Below, piece by piece: positions 1 through 8,451 of a stretch of DNA of 64,000 bases; the stretch's first letter is position 1; the number at the start of each line of letters is the position of its first letter. Source of the stretch: Streptomyces sp. TRM49041. GTDB taxonomy: Bacteria > Actinomycetota > Actinomycetes > Streptomycetales > Streptomycetaceae. The stretch lies in contig NZ_VSRY01000157.1 of NCBI RefSeq assembly GCF_008271805.1, positions 31,029 to 95,028 on the forward strand, in the 5' to 3' direction. The notes under the pieces are model-generated. The model was given only the letters and a program-made list of their open reading frames with translations. It was not told the DNA's origin and did no database searches. The translations under genes and the position numbers were made by a program.

Positions 1-802
1 CCGTGAGCGGCTCGTCGTCGAGCCAGGCCGAGGCGGCGATCGTGACCACGGGGATGACGACGAACACATACGCGGCCCGCGACGCACCCCAGCGCTGGAT
101 GACCACCAGATAGCAGATGAAGGTCAGCACCGACCCGGCCACGACCAGATACGCCAGCGCCCACCACGTCGCGGCCCGCTCCGGCCGCACCCACTCGTCC
201 CCGACCGCCAGCGACCCCGCGAACAGCGCGACCGCCGCGGCCGTCATCCCGACCGCGTTCATGGTCACCGGATGAACCTTCGGGAGCCGCCGTACGAGCA
301 CCGCGGCCTGCGCGAACGACAGTACGGAGCCCAGCGCGGCCAGCAGCGCGGTCACCGGCACCTCCGCCTGGAGCGGCGCCCGCGACATCACCGCGACACC
401 CGCGACCGCGCACAGCGTCCCGGCCAGGGCTACCCGGCGGAACCGTTCCTGGTGCTGCGCCACCGCGAGCAGCAGCGCGGCCAGGGGCACCAGGGAGAGC
501 AGGGTCTGGCCGAGTCCGGCGTGGATGTGGAGCAGGGCGTAGTACGCCAGCGCGAACGTCACGCCGAAGTTCAGCAGCCCGAACAGCACCGACCCGGCGA
601 GTGCCCGGCCGCGCGGCCACGCCAGGCGGCGCGCCGCCATGATCGCCAGGAGCAGCAGCGCGGCGGCCCCGAACCGCAGGGCGGCGCCCCAGAGGGGGTC
701 GAGCTCCCGGTTGCTGAAGCGGATGCCGACCGCGTTGCCGCCCGCGAGGAGACAGGTCACGGCGAACGCGCCGAGGGCCAACCGGTCACGGGCGAGCTGC
801 AT
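1..802 (-). CDS. EamA/DMT-family transporter, 3' end cut off by the window edge
   Basis: Reading the minus strand from an ATG at 802 gives a continuous very hydrophobic protein (begins MQLARDRLALGAFAVTCLLA) with about nine membrane-spanning stretches, still open at base 1. The small-residue helix ends and the LLNFGVTFALAYYALL and YLVVIQRWGASRAAYVF stretches are typical of EamA/DMT permeases, which export amino acids or other small metabolites across the inner membrane. The C-terminal end is outside the window. The substrate cannot be told from sequence. The Shine-Dalgarno (SD) match is weak, so the start is only likely. Confidence 0.85.
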   Translation of the reverse strand, partial: MQLARDRLALGAFAVTCLLAGGNAVGIRFSNRELDPLWGAALRFGAAALLLLAIMAARRLAWPRGRALAGSVLFGLLNFGVTFALAYYALLHIHAGLGQTLLSLVPLAALLLAVAQHQERFRRVALAGTLCAVAGVAVMSRAPLQAEVPVTALLAALGSVLSFAQAAVLVRRLPKVHPVTMNAVGMTAAAVALFAGSLAVGDEWVRPERAATWWALAYLVVAGSVLTFICYLVVIQRWGASRAAYVFVVIPVVTIAASAWLDDEPLT

Positions 803-896
803 CCCGTCACGGTAGCTCCGGGCCGGTGGGAGCCCACGCTCGCCGGGCGTGGGCCGGTACGCTCGAACCGGAACACCCCCTGGAAGGCGTACCCCG

Positions 897-1316
897 TTGA
901 GCGTGAGCATCCGGAGTGCCCGGGCCACCGGCCCCGGCCCCGTAGGGCGCCTGCTGCTGGTCGCGGTACTGGCGGTGGGCCTGTTCCTGATGCACGGCGT
1001 GGGCCATCAGGAACAGGCGCACGCGGCGTCCACGCCCACCGCCGCGTCGGCCCCGCACGGCACACAGCACGACGCACCGCACGACGCACCGCACGACGCA
1101 CCGCACGACGAGGACCGTCCGGTCACGGACGTGGACCTCGCCGGACTGTGCGTGGCGGTGCTCATCGGCGCGGGGGCGCTGGCGGCGCTGACGGGGCGCC
1201 CGGTCCCGTGGGCGGCCTTCCGGGCCCGTACGCGCATGCCGCACACCACCCCGCGTCGCGCGAATCCCCCACCCCGCGCGCCGGACCTGGCTCAGTTGTC
1301 CCTGCTGCGGATCTAG
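897..1316 (+). CDS. Small His-rich membrane protein, DUF6153-like
   Basis: A 139-aa protein. It has an N-terminal membrane segment (GRLLLVAVLAVGLFLMHGVG), a periplasmic loop with three exact HDAP repeats (1070-1107, 15-bp DNA period), and a second membrane segment around residues 80-100. The TTG at 897 was chosen because GGAAGG lies 9 bases upstream; a GTG at 903 is possible. The layout fits DUF6153, a family of unknown function. It sits just before the Asp-box lipoprotein at 1433, and such pairs recur in Streptomyces. The His-rich loop could bind metal, but that is inference. Confidence 0.65.
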   Translation: MSVSIRSARATGPGPVGRLLLVAVLAVGLFLMHGVGHQEQAHAASTPTAASAPHGTQHDAPHDAPHDAPHDEDRPVTDVDLAGLCVAVLIGAGALAALTGRPVPWAAFRARTRMPHTTPRRANPPPRAPDLAQLSLLRI

Positions 1317-1330
1317 GAGGGAGAAGGAAG

Positions 1331-1399
1331 ACCTTCACCTTCACCTTCACCTTCCTCCGCCCATCCACCAGCACCCAGCACCCAGCACCCAGTGCTGGG
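1331..1399. repeat. Hexamer tandem repeat and short hairpin
   Basis: Four copies of a TTCACC-type hexamer occupy about 1331-1354. Copies of CAGCACC follow, ending in a perfect 8-bp stem with a 3-base loop at 1381-1399. The block fills the gap between the two neighbouring plus-strand genes and could be a weak terminator or simple slipped-strand repeats. Confidence 0.5.
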
Positions 1400-1432
1400 C
1401 ACTGAGCACTGAGCACTCACCCGAGGGACAAC

Positions 1433-2305
1433 ATGCACAGCAAGAAGACGCAGAAGAAGCGGTACGCGGCCGTGGCCGCCCTGGCGGCGCTCGGACTGGC
1501 CCTGTCGGGCTGCGCCGGCGACGAGGGCGGGCCGTCGCCGGACGCGTCCGGCGACGTGGAGGTCAGCCACATCCACGGCCTGGGCGTCGACCCCGCCGAC
1601 GGCCGCGTCTACGTCGCCACGCACGAGGGCATCGTCACGCCGGGCGCGGACGGCGGCGCCGAGCGCGTCGGCGACAGCCACGACGACTACATGGGCTTCA
1701 CCGTCATCGGTCCGAAGACCTTCGTCGCCAGCGGCCACCCGGGGCACGGCAACGAGGACGAGCCCGGGAACCGGGGCCTCATCGAGTCCACCGACGCCGG
1801 CAAGACATGGAAGAGGAAGTCCCTCGCCGGGGTGGACTTCCACTCCCTGGACTTCGCCCACGGCACGGTCTACGGCTACGACAGCACCAACGGCCGCCTG
1901 CGCGTCAGCGAGAACCGCGTCGACTGGGAGAACCGGTCCGAGCTGCGCGCCCTCGACATCGCCGTCAGCCCCGAGGACCCGGACACGGTCCTGGCCACGA
2001 CCGAGGACGGGGTGGCCCGCTCCACGGACGGCGGCCGTACCTTCGCCAAGGGCACCGAGCCGGTCATGGCCTTCGTGTCCTGGGCGGCACCGGACGCCCT
2101 GTTCGGCCTCGACCCGTCCGGGGCGGTGCACCACAGCGCCGACGGCGGCAGGACCTGGCACAAGGCCGCCACGGTCCCGGGCGGTGGCCCGCAGGCCCTG
2201 ACGGCCGTGACGGCGGAGCGGGTCCTGGCGGCGACGGAGGGCGGGGTGTACGAGTCCAAGGACGCCGGCAAGACCTTCACACAGATCCTCGCGGCGTCCC
2301 ACTGA
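1433..2305 (+). CDS. Secreted lipoprotein with Asp-box (BNR) repeats, F510_1955 glycosylhydrolase-like
   Basis: A 290-aa protein with a lipoprotein signal peptide: a basic KKTQKKR start, a hydrophobic stretch and the lipobox LSGC with Cys near residue 27. The mature part is a beta-propeller with Asp-box motifs (STDAGKTW, STDGGRTF, SADGGRTW, SKDAGKTF) about 45-60 residues apart. This is the architecture annotated as F510_1955-family glycosylhydrolase or sialidase-like. The motifs show the fold, not activity; no catalytic triad of a true sialidase is evident. It should be anchored on the outer face of the membrane. Confidence 0.8.
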   Translation: MHSKKTQKKRYAAVAALAALGLALSGCAGDEGGPSPDASGDVEVSHIHGLGVDPADGRVYVATHEGIVTPGADGGAERVGDSHDDYMGFTVIGPKTFVASGHPGHGNEDEPGNRGLIESTDAGKTWKRKSLAGVDFHSLDFAHGTVYGYDSTNGRLRVSENRVDWENRSELRALDIAVSPEDPDTVLATTEDGVARSTDGGRTFAKGTEPVMAFVSWAAPDALFGLDPSGAVHHSADGGRTWHKAATVPGGGPQALTAVTAERVLAATEGGVYESKDAGKTFTQILAASH

Positions 2306-2357
2306 CCGCGCCCCACTGACCGCGTCCCCGCATCCCGCGTCCCCGCATCACGCGTCC

Positions 2358-2384
2358 CCGCGTCCCCGCGCCCGGGGGACGCGG
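2358..2384. terminator. Hairpin between convergent genes
   Basis: A perfect 10-bp inverted repeat (CCGCGTCCCC / GGGGACGCGG) with a 7-base loop. It follows a run of degenerate CGCGTCCCCGCAT repeats (2305-2370) between the lipoprotein gene and cobM, which converge here. It could end transcription from both sides. The remainder to 2535 shows no convincing gene. Confidence 0.55.
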
Positions 2385-2535
2385 AACAGGGAGGCCGCCG
2401 CGGCGACGGCCGCGACGGCCGCGGCGGCCGCGCGGCCTCCGCGCGGAGGGTGAACGCGTCGGCGACCGAGCCGCCCACCTCGTGGAAGGCGTCGTCGCCT
2501 TCCCGCACATGGTCTTCGTCCGCGCGGACCCGGCG

Positions 2536-3285
2536 TCAGCAGACGTGGCGGTCGCGCTCGGGCGAGTAGAGGTGGCTGTCGCGGAACTGGGTGGCCGCCA
2601 GAGTGCGGCCGACAATGATCACAGCGGTCCTGGTGATGTCCGCCGCCTTCGTCCGCGCGGCGATGTCGGCGAGGGTGCCCCGGAGCACCACTTCGTCCGG
2701 CCGGCTGGCCATGGCGACGACCGCGGCCGGGCAGTCCTCGCCGTAGTGCGGGACGAGTTCGGCGACGACGCGGTCGACGTACCGGGCCGCGAGGTGGAGG
2801 ACGAGGAGGGCGCCGCTGCGGCCGAGCGTGGCCAGGTCCTCGCCGTCCGGCATGGGTGTGGCCTGCTGGGCGACGCGCGTCAGGATGACCGTCTGGCCGA
2901 CTGTCGGCACCGTCAGCTCCCGCTTCAGCGCCGCCGCGGCCGCCGCGAACGCCGGGACGCCGGGCACCACCTCGTACGGCACGCCCGCCGCGTCCAGCCG
3001 CCGCATCTGCTCGGCGACCGCGCTGAAGACGGAGGGGTCGCCGGAGTGCAGCCGGGCCACGTCGTGCCCGGCCTCGTGGGCGCGGACGAGCTCCTCGGTG
3101 ATGGCGTCGAGGTCCATGTTCGCCGTGTCGACCAGCCGCGCGTCCGGCGGGCACTCGGCGAGGAGTTCACGCGGGACGAGCGACCCGGCGTACAGGCACA
3201 CCCGGCAGGAGGCGAGGGTGCGGGCGCCGCGCACGGTGATGAGGTCGGCGGCACCGGGTCCCGCGCCGATGAAGTGGACGGTCAT
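2536..3285 (-). CDS. cobM: Precorrin-4 C11-methyltransferase
   Basis: A 249-aa tetrapyrrole methylase opening MTVHFIGAGPGAADLIT, the family's glycine-rich N-terminal strand-loop, with LHSGDPSVFSA near residue 80 and YEVVPGVPAF near residue 105. These are the core SAM and substrate-binding signatures of CobM/CbiF. It methylates C-11 of precorrin-4 (cobalt-precorrin-4 in the anaerobic route) in corrin ring synthesis in the cytoplasm. The ATG overlaps the cobL stop as ATGA (3282-3285), so the two are translationally coupled. Length is normal for the family. Confidence 0.93.
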   Translation of the reverse strand: MTVHFIGAGPGAADLITVRGARTLASCRVCLYAGSLVPRELLAECPPDARLVDTANMDLDAITEELVRAHEAGHDVARLHSGDPSVFSAVAEQMRRLDAAGVPYEVVPGVPAFAAAAAALKRELTVPTVGQTVILTRVAQQATPMPDGEDLATLGRSGALLVLHLAARYVDRVVAELVPHYGEDCPAAVVAMASRPDEVVLRGTLADIAARTKAADITRTAVIIVGRTLAATQFRDSHLYSPERDRHVC

Positions 3286-4547
3286 GCTTCCTCTGCTCCT
3301 GCCTTCGTTACGGACCACTGCGTGACCGGCATCGCCTGCCGCCAGCCGGTGAAGCCGCCCACGGGTACGGCGTGCGCGACCGCGAGCCGTACGAGTTCGC
3401 CGCCGTGCCGCCGGTACCGGTCGGCGAGGAGCGCCTCGGACTCCAGCGTCACGGTGTTCGCCACCAGCCGGCCGCCCGGGCGGAGCGCGTCCCAGCACGC
3501 GTCGAGCAGGCCGGGCACGGTGAGCCCGCCGCCGATGAACACGGCGTGGGGGGCGTCGAGACCGGCCAGGCCGCCGGGGGCCGCGGCGGTGACGACGCGC
3601 AGGCCGGGCACGCCGAGGGTGGCGGCGTTGCGGGCGATGCGCCCGGCCCGTACCGGGTCGCGTTCGACGGTGACCGCGCGGCAGCTGCGGTGGGTGCGCA
3701 TCCACTCGATGCCGATGGAGCCGGAGCCTCCGCCGATGTCCCACAGCAGCTCGCCGGGCGCGGGCGCGAGGGCCGCGAGGGTCGCGGCGCGGACGTGCCG
3801 CTTGGTGAGCTGGCCGTCGTGCTCGTACGCGGAGTCGGGAAGTCCCGGTACGGCGCCGAGCCGCGGCGCGTCCGGGGCGCGGAGGCACTCGACGGCGACG
3901 ATGTTCAGGGGGTCGCCCTGCGGGTGGGGCCAGTCGTCGGCGGTGCCGTGCAGGGCGCGCTCGTGGTCGGCGTGGCCGAGCCGCTCCAGGACATGGAGGC
4001 GGCTGGGCCCGTAGCCGCGGGCCCGCAGCAGGGCGGCGACCTCGCCGGGGGTCGCGGCGCCCGCGCTGAGTACGAGGAGGCGGCGCCCGTCGTGGAGCGC
4101 GGCGGTCAGGGTGTCGAGGGGGCGGCCGACGAGCGTGACGGTCTCGGCGTCCTCCTGCGGCCAGCCGAGCCGGGCGCAGGCGTACGCGACGGAGGACGGG
4201 TGCGGCAGGACGCGCAGCCGCTCGGGGCCGAGCACCTCGGCGAGGGCCCGTCCGATGCCGTGGAACATGGGGTCGCCGCTGGCCAGCACGGCGACCTTCC
4301 GGCCGGCGTGGGCGTCCAGGAGGCGGGGAACGGCGGGGCGCAGCGGCGAGGGCCAGGCGACGCGCTCGGCGCCGACCTCGGCGGCGGGCAGCAGTCCGAG
4401 CTGGCGGGCGCCCCCGCCGATGACCACGTCGGCGGCGCGCAGGGCGGCGCGGGCCGCCTCGGGCAGCCCTGCCCAGCCGTCGGCGCCGATACCGACGACG
4501 GTGACGGGGTGCGGGTGCCGCTCGGGGCCCCTGGCGGTGCTGCTCAC
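3282..4547 (-). CDS. cobL: Precorrin-6Y C5,15-methyltransferase (decarboxylating), CbiE-CbiT fusion
   Basis: A 421-aa bifunctional corrin enzyme. The N-terminal half (about 1-210) is a tetrapyrrole methylase domain of CbiE type (VTVVGIGADGW, VIGGGARQL, ASGDPMFHGIG). The C-terminal half (about 225-400) is a Rossmann methyltransferase of CbiT type with DIGGGSGSIG near residue 265. Together they methylate C-5 and C-15 of precorrin-6Y and remove the C-12 acetate carboxyl. The start is GTG. It forms an operon with cobM through an ATGA overlap. Other cob genes are not in the window. Confidence 0.93.
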   Translation of the reverse strand: MSSTARGPERHPHPVTVVGIGADGWAGLPEAARAALRAADVVIGGGARQLGLLPAAEVGAERVAWPSPLRPAVPRLLDAHAGRKVAVLASGDPMFHGIGRALAEVLGPERLRVLPHPSSVAYACARLGWPQEDAETVTLVGRPLDTLTAALHDGRRLLVLSAGAATPGEVAALLRARGYGPSRLHVLERLGHADHERALHGTADDWPHPQGDPLNIVAVECLRAPDAPRLGAVPGLPDSAYEHDGQLTKRHVRAATLAALAPAPGELLWDIGGGSGSIGIEWMRTHRSCRAVTVERDPVRAGRIARNAATLGVPGLRVVTAAAPGGLAGLDAPHAVFIGGGLTVPGLLDACWDALRPGGRLVANTVTLESEALLADRYRRHGGELVRLAVAHAVPVGGFTGWRQAMPVTQWSVTKAGAEEA

Positions 4548-4593
4548 GGGCCGGACCTTACCGGCCGGTCGGTGCGCGGAGCGGGGGCGGGTG

Positions 4594-4722
4594 CTACTTG
4601 TCGGCGTGCTCGCCGACGTAGAAGAGGATCCACACGAACCCGGCCAGCGCGTGCGTGACGAACACGTACACGAACACGCGCAGGGCTACGCCCTTCTCCT
4701 TCCAGCGCTCCAGGTCGCTCAT
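4594..4722 (-). CDS. Small membrane protein, DUF6126-like
   Basis: A 42-aa peptide beginning MSDLERWKEKGVALRVF and carrying one hydrophobic segment (VFVYVFVTHALAGFVWILFY) before a charged tail. GAGGAGACACG directly precedes the ATG, so the start is well supported. The sequence fits DUF6126, a family of single-span proteins of unknown role in Streptomyces. It stands alone between cobL and the ABC permease on the same strand. Confidence 0.75.
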   Translation of the reverse strand: MSDLERWKEKGVALRVFVYVFVTHALAGFVWILFYVGEHADK

Positions 4723-4832
4723 CGTGTCTCCTCGCCGTGTCCGTCGTAAGGCCGCCGTCCACAGTACGCCCGACGCCGGGGGTCCCACCGCGACCGGTTC
4801 AGCGGGCCTCGGTGGCCCGCCCGAGGGCGTCC

Positions 4833-5711
4833 CTACTTGCGGTTGTACAGCCGCATCGTCACCGCCCCGAAGACCGCCACGAACAGCGCCGACCACCCCA
4901 GCGTCCACGCGATGTCCGCCATCGGCCAGGCGCCCGCCATCAAGTCCCTGACCGACGTGGCCAGATGGGTCATCGGGCTGTTGTTCACGAACGCCTGCAG
5001 CCAGCCCGGCATGGTTCTCGGGTCGACGAAGACATTGCTCAGGAACGTCAGCGGGAAGATCACCATCATGCTGACGCCCATCACCGACTTCTCACTCCGC
5101 AGCAGCAGCCCGAACATCGTCCAGATCCACGAGAAGGCGAAGGAGAAGACCATCAGCAGCGCCACGCCCGCCAGCACCCCCGGCACCCCGCCCTCCGGGC
5201 GGTAGCCGATCAGCAGACCCACCGAGAGCATCACGACCGACGCGATGAGATAGCGGACCACATCGCCCAGCAGGTAGCCGACCATCGGCGCCGGGCGCCA
5301 GATCGGAAGGGTGCGGAAGCGGTCGAAGACGCCTTTCGCGATGTCCGTGTTGACCGCGACCCCCGTGTACATGGTGATCATCACGACGCTCATCGCCAGG
5401 ATGCCCGGCAGCAGGAACTGGATGTACGCCGAGACCGACCCGGCCAGCGCGCCCCCGAAGAGGTACGTGTACATCAGCACCATCATGATCGGGAACGCGG
5501 TCACGTCGAAGAGCTGCTCCGGCACGTGCTTGATCTTCAGCATGGCCCGCCACCCGAAGGTGAGCGACGCGGACAGCGCCGAGGGGCGCGGCGGCCGCTG
5601 GTCGGCGCCCTTGACCAGCAGCGCGGCCAGCTCGTCGGCGCGGGGCGCGACGAACGCGGCGGCGTCGGTCTGCTGCGTCTGCTGCGTCTGCTGTGACGCT
5701 GTAGTGGTCAT
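4833..5711 (-). CDS. ABC-2 type multidrug transporter permease, DrrB-like
   Basis: A 292-aa inner-membrane permease with a Gln/Thr-rich N-terminus (QQTQQTQQT) and six hydrophobic segments. The ABC-2 signature is present, with SNVFVDPRTMPGWLQAFVNN near residue 230. It forms the channel of a drug-efflux ABC exporter with the ATPase encoded just upstream; its ATG overlaps that gene's stop as ATGA at 5708-5711. The closest family is DrrB of daunorubicin resistance, but the substrate is unknown. Confidence 0.88.
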   Translation of the reverse strand: MTTTASQQTQQTQQTDAAAFVAPRADELAALLVKGADQRPPRPSALSASLTFGWRAMLKIKHVPEQLFDVTAFPIMMVLMYTYLFGGALAGSVSAYIQFLLPGILAMSVVMITMYTGVAVNTDIAKGVFDRFRTLPIWRPAPMVGYLLGDVVRYLIASVVMLSVGLLIGYRPEGGVPGVLAGVALLMVFSFAFSWIWTMFGLLLRSEKSVMGVSMMVIFPLTFLSNVFVDPRTMPGWLQAFVNNSPMTHLATSVRDLMAGAWPMADIAWTLGWSALFVAVFGAVTMRLYNRK

Positions 5712-6697
5712 CCCGTGCCCTCCTTGCCCGTCAGCGCCAGGAACACCTCGTCGAGGCTGGGCTGCCCCAGCGCGAAGTCGTCCACCGTGACCCCCGCCCG
5801 GGCCAGCTCGGCGAGGGCCCGCGCCGCCTGCTCGGCCGCGCCCAGCTCCGTACGGTGCCCGTCGACCGTCGCGGTCAGGGCGACCGGGTCGGGGTCGAGC
5901 TGGACGGTCACGTCGCCGAGGGCCGTCCTCAGCACCCGTACCGCCTCCTCGCGCTGCTCCGGGGCCCGGAGCCGTATGTGCACCGAGCCCGAGCCGACCG
6001 ACGCCTTCAGCTCGCCCTTCGTGCCCTCCGCGATGACCCGCCCGTGGTCGATCACCGCGATGCGCGAGGCGAGGTGGTCGGCCTCGTCCAGGTACTGGGT
6101 GGTCAGCAGCACCGTCGTGCCCTGGGCGACGACCGCCCGGACGATGTCCCACACCTGGTTGCGGCTGCGCGGGTCCAGGCCCGTCGTCGGCTCGTCCAGG
6201 AAGAGGAGGTCGGGAGTGTTGAGGATCGACGCGGCGATGTCGATACGGCGCCGCATGCCGCCCGAGAAGTTCTTCACCTGCCGGCCCGCCGCGTCGGACA
6301 GCCCGAACGCCTCCAGCAGCTCCGCCGCGCGCTCGCGGGCGGCCGCGCGGGAGTGGCCCAGCAGGCGGCCGAGCAGGACCAGGTTCTCCGTGCCGGTCAG
6401 GTCCTCGTCGACCGACGCGTACTGCCCCGTCAGGCTCACCCGGCCGCGTACCGCGTCGGCGTCCCGCACCACGTCCAGGCCGAACACCCGGGCCTCGCCG
6501 CCGTCCGGTCGCAGCAGCGTGGCCAGCACCTTCACGGCGGTCGTCTTGCCCGCGCCGTTCGGGCCCAGCACCCCGTAGACCGTCCCGGACGGAACCCGCA
6601 GGTCGACGCCGTCGACGGCCCGGGTGGCGCCGAAGACCTTGACCAGGCCGTGCGTCTCGACCGCCAGGTCTGTGGTGCCGTATGCAGGACTCGTCAT
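5708..6697 (-). CDS. ABC transporter ATP-binding protein, DrrA family
   Basis: A 329-aa ATPase. Walker A is GPNGAGKTT near residue 45, the signature is FSGGMRRRIDIA near residue 145, and Walker B is LLFLDEPTTGLD near residue 168. The C-terminal extension ends FLALTGKE, the DUF4162-type tail found in DrrA proteins. It powers the DrrB-like permease encoded downstream. GGGAGGT lies 7 bases before the ATG. Ordinary efflux pair; substrate unknown. Confidence 0.92.
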   Translation of the reverse strand: MTSPAYGTTDLAVETHGLVKVFGATRAVDGVDLRVPSGTVYGVLGPNGAGKTTAVKVLATLLRPDGGEARVFGLDVVRDADAVRGRVSLTGQYASVDEDLTGTENLVLLGRLLGHSRAAARERAAELLEAFGLSDAAGRQVKNFSGGMRRRIDIAASILNTPDLLFLDEPTTGLDPRSRNQVWDIVRAVVAQGTTVLLTTQYLDEADHLASRIAVIDHGRVIAEGTKGELKASVGSGSVHIRLRAPEQREEAVRVLRTALGDVTVQLDPDPVALTATVDGHRTELGAAEQAARALAELARAGVTVDDFALGQPSLDEVFLALTGKEGTG

Positions 6698-6792
6698 CGC
6701 GGGTACCTCCCGGCGGTACGGCGGCGGCGACCCTCCGCCCTCGCCTCCCCCAGTCTCCGGCCGTCACCCGGGAGCGCGCCACCGCTCCCCGC

Positions 6793-7203
6793 TCACTCCC
6801 GCGTGTAGAAGAAGTAGAACGCCGCGCAGAACATCGACGCGCCGACGAGCAGCCCGATCACCGAGCTGCCGAGCACGGTGGCGCCGGACACGCTGTGGAG
6901 GAATCCGACGCCGATCCCGGTGAGCGCCCCGTACGCGAGGCCGCGCAGCTCGCGGGGCATCGCCCGCTGGGTCCGCCCGATGCCGTAGCTGAGCAGACCG
7001 AACACGACACCGCTCACCAGGCCGAACACGACGTTGCCCCAGTTCGTCGGGCCCTCCCCGCGGTCGAGGAACCCCGCGTACAGGCCGTAGAGGAAGCCGA
7101 GCGTCGTCGGCAGGGCCCAGCGCAGGGTGTGCCGGTCCTCCGTACGGTCCCGGAAACGGCGCGCCGCGCGGCGGTGCCGCGCGGGCGCTGCGTGTGCGCC
7201 CAT
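6793..7203 (-). CDS. Small integral membrane protein, unrecognised family
   Basis: A 136-aa protein with a basic N-terminus of about 25 residues and four hydrophobic segments (TTLGFLYGLYAGFLD, VVFGLVSGVVFGLLSY, LAYGALTGIGVGFLH, VIGLLVGASMFCAAFYFFY). I do not recognise the family. It is divergently transcribed from the gene at 7298 across a 94-bp gap that must hold both promoters. Confidence 0.75.
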   Translation of the reverse strand: MGAHAAPARHRRAARRFRDRTEDRHTLRWALPTTLGFLYGLYAGFLDRGEGPTNWGNVVFGLVSGVVFGLLSYGIGRTQRAMPRELRGLAYGALTGIGVGFLHSVSGATVLGSSVIGLLVGASMFCAAFYFFYTRE

Positions 7204-7297
7204 GGCGGAACTCCTTCCCACAACCCCCCTCCAAGGGCACACCCAGGGGGGACACTCGGCAAGTCGGACACAGGAGGACGTCGGCAGGGAGGCCCGC

Positions 7298-8290
7298 GTG
7301 ACGGAGGAGCAGCGGCGGCACGGGCGTCGGGGGAGCCGTGCGGCGGGATGGGCCGCCGGGGTGCTGCTTCTCCCGCCCACCGTGGTCGCCGGTGCCCGGC
7401 TGTTCGAGACCGACGGGGTCACGCCCGTCCCCCAGCTGCTGGCGCTGCTGCCGTGGCTGGCCGTACCGGCGGGGCTGGCGCTCCTGACGGCGGTGGCCGC
7501 GCGCGGCCGGGTCCGGTGGGCGCTGGGCGCGTGGGCGGCGGCGGTGCTGGCCGTCACGGTCTGGTTCATCCGGCCGTACGGGCCCGACGCCACCGGCGCG
7601 CGGGGGCCCGTCGCCGCGTCGCTGCGCGTGCTGACGTCGAACGTCGAGTTCGGCGGGGCCGTGCCCGCGCTGATCGAGGCGGCGCGGCGGGAACGGCCGC
7701 AGCTGCTGTTCGTGCAGGAGTGCGCCCCCTCGTGCGTGGCCGCGCTGACCGCCGCGCTGGGGGAGCGGTTGCCGCACCGGGCGCAGGTCGTGGCGGAGGG
7801 CTCCGCCGGGTCCGTGATCCTCAGCGCCTTCCCGCTGACCGATGCGCACGCGCTGCCGGGCACCACCCTGGGCATGCCGGGCGCGACGGCGCGGATCGGC
7901 GGGCGGGACGTACGGCTCCGGCTCGCCCACCCGCTGCCGCCGCTGCCGGGGCAGGTCGGGGCGTGGCGGCGGGAACTGGGGCTGCTGCGGGAGGACGCGG
8001 CGGCGGCGCGGGGCGAGCCCGGGATCGTGGCGGGCGACTTCAACTCGGGGCAGGACCACGAGGTGTTCCGGGACGTGCTGGACGCGGGTGGGCTGCATGA
8101 CGGTGCGCGGCTCGCCGGGGCCGCGCGTACGCCGTCCTGGCCGGCGAACAGTCATGTGCCGCCCTGGACGCAGCTCGACCATGTGCTGGTCGGCCCGGAC
8201 TTCACGGTGCGCGCCGCGCGCTTCCTGGATCTGTCCCGCACCGACCACCGCGCCCTCCTGGTCGAACTCGTCCTGCACCGGGGCCGTTGA
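7298..8290 (+). CDS. Membrane-anchored endonuclease/exonuclease/phosphatase-fold protein
   Basis: A 330-aa protein with an N-terminal membrane region of three hydrophobic segments (residues about 15-95). An EEP-fold domain follows: LTSNVEFGG (metal-binding Asn), LLFVQECAP (Glu), GIVAGDFNSG near residue 245, LDHVLVG and TDHRALLVEL (terminal Asp-His). All catalytic positions appear present, so a phosphodiesterase or phosphatase acting outside the membrane is likely. The GTG start at 7298 has GGGAGG 5 bases upstream; earlier in-frame codons lack this. Substrate unknown. Confidence 0.85.
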   Translation: MTEEQRRHGRRGSRAAGWAAGVLLLPPTVVAGARLFETDGVTPVPQLLALLPWLAVPAGLALLTAVAARGRVRWALGAWAAAVLAVTVWFIRPYGPDATGARGPVAASLRVLTSNVEFGGAVPALIEAARRERPQLLFVQECAPSCVAALTAALGERLPHRAQVVAEGSAGSVILSAFPLTDAHALPGTTLGMPGATARIGGRDVRLRLAHPLPPLPGQVGAWRRELGLLREDAAAARGEPGIVAGDFNSGQDHEVFRDVLDAGGLHDGARLAGAARTPSWPANSHVPPWTQLDHVLVGPDFTVRAARFLDLSRTDHRALLVELVLHRGR

Positions 8291-8451
8291 CCGCCCGCCG
8301 GTTCGGGGCGTGCTGGACGTGCCTGGCCCCGGCGCCCGTGCCGAGACCGCGGGAGCGCCGTACCCCCGCCCCGGACGTCCGGCTTCCGGGAATCGCACTA
8401 CGATGCCGCCTGACCCCGCGCCATATCCCCTGCCAGTCAAGGATGTTCGGC

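Noticed and set aside
2400..2508. Minus-strand frame beginning VREGDDAFHEVGGSVADAF behind cobM
   Set aside because: The first ~25 residues look protein-like, but the frame then becomes Arg/Pro-rich repeat translation and has no SD. It may be a relic; not enough to call a gene.
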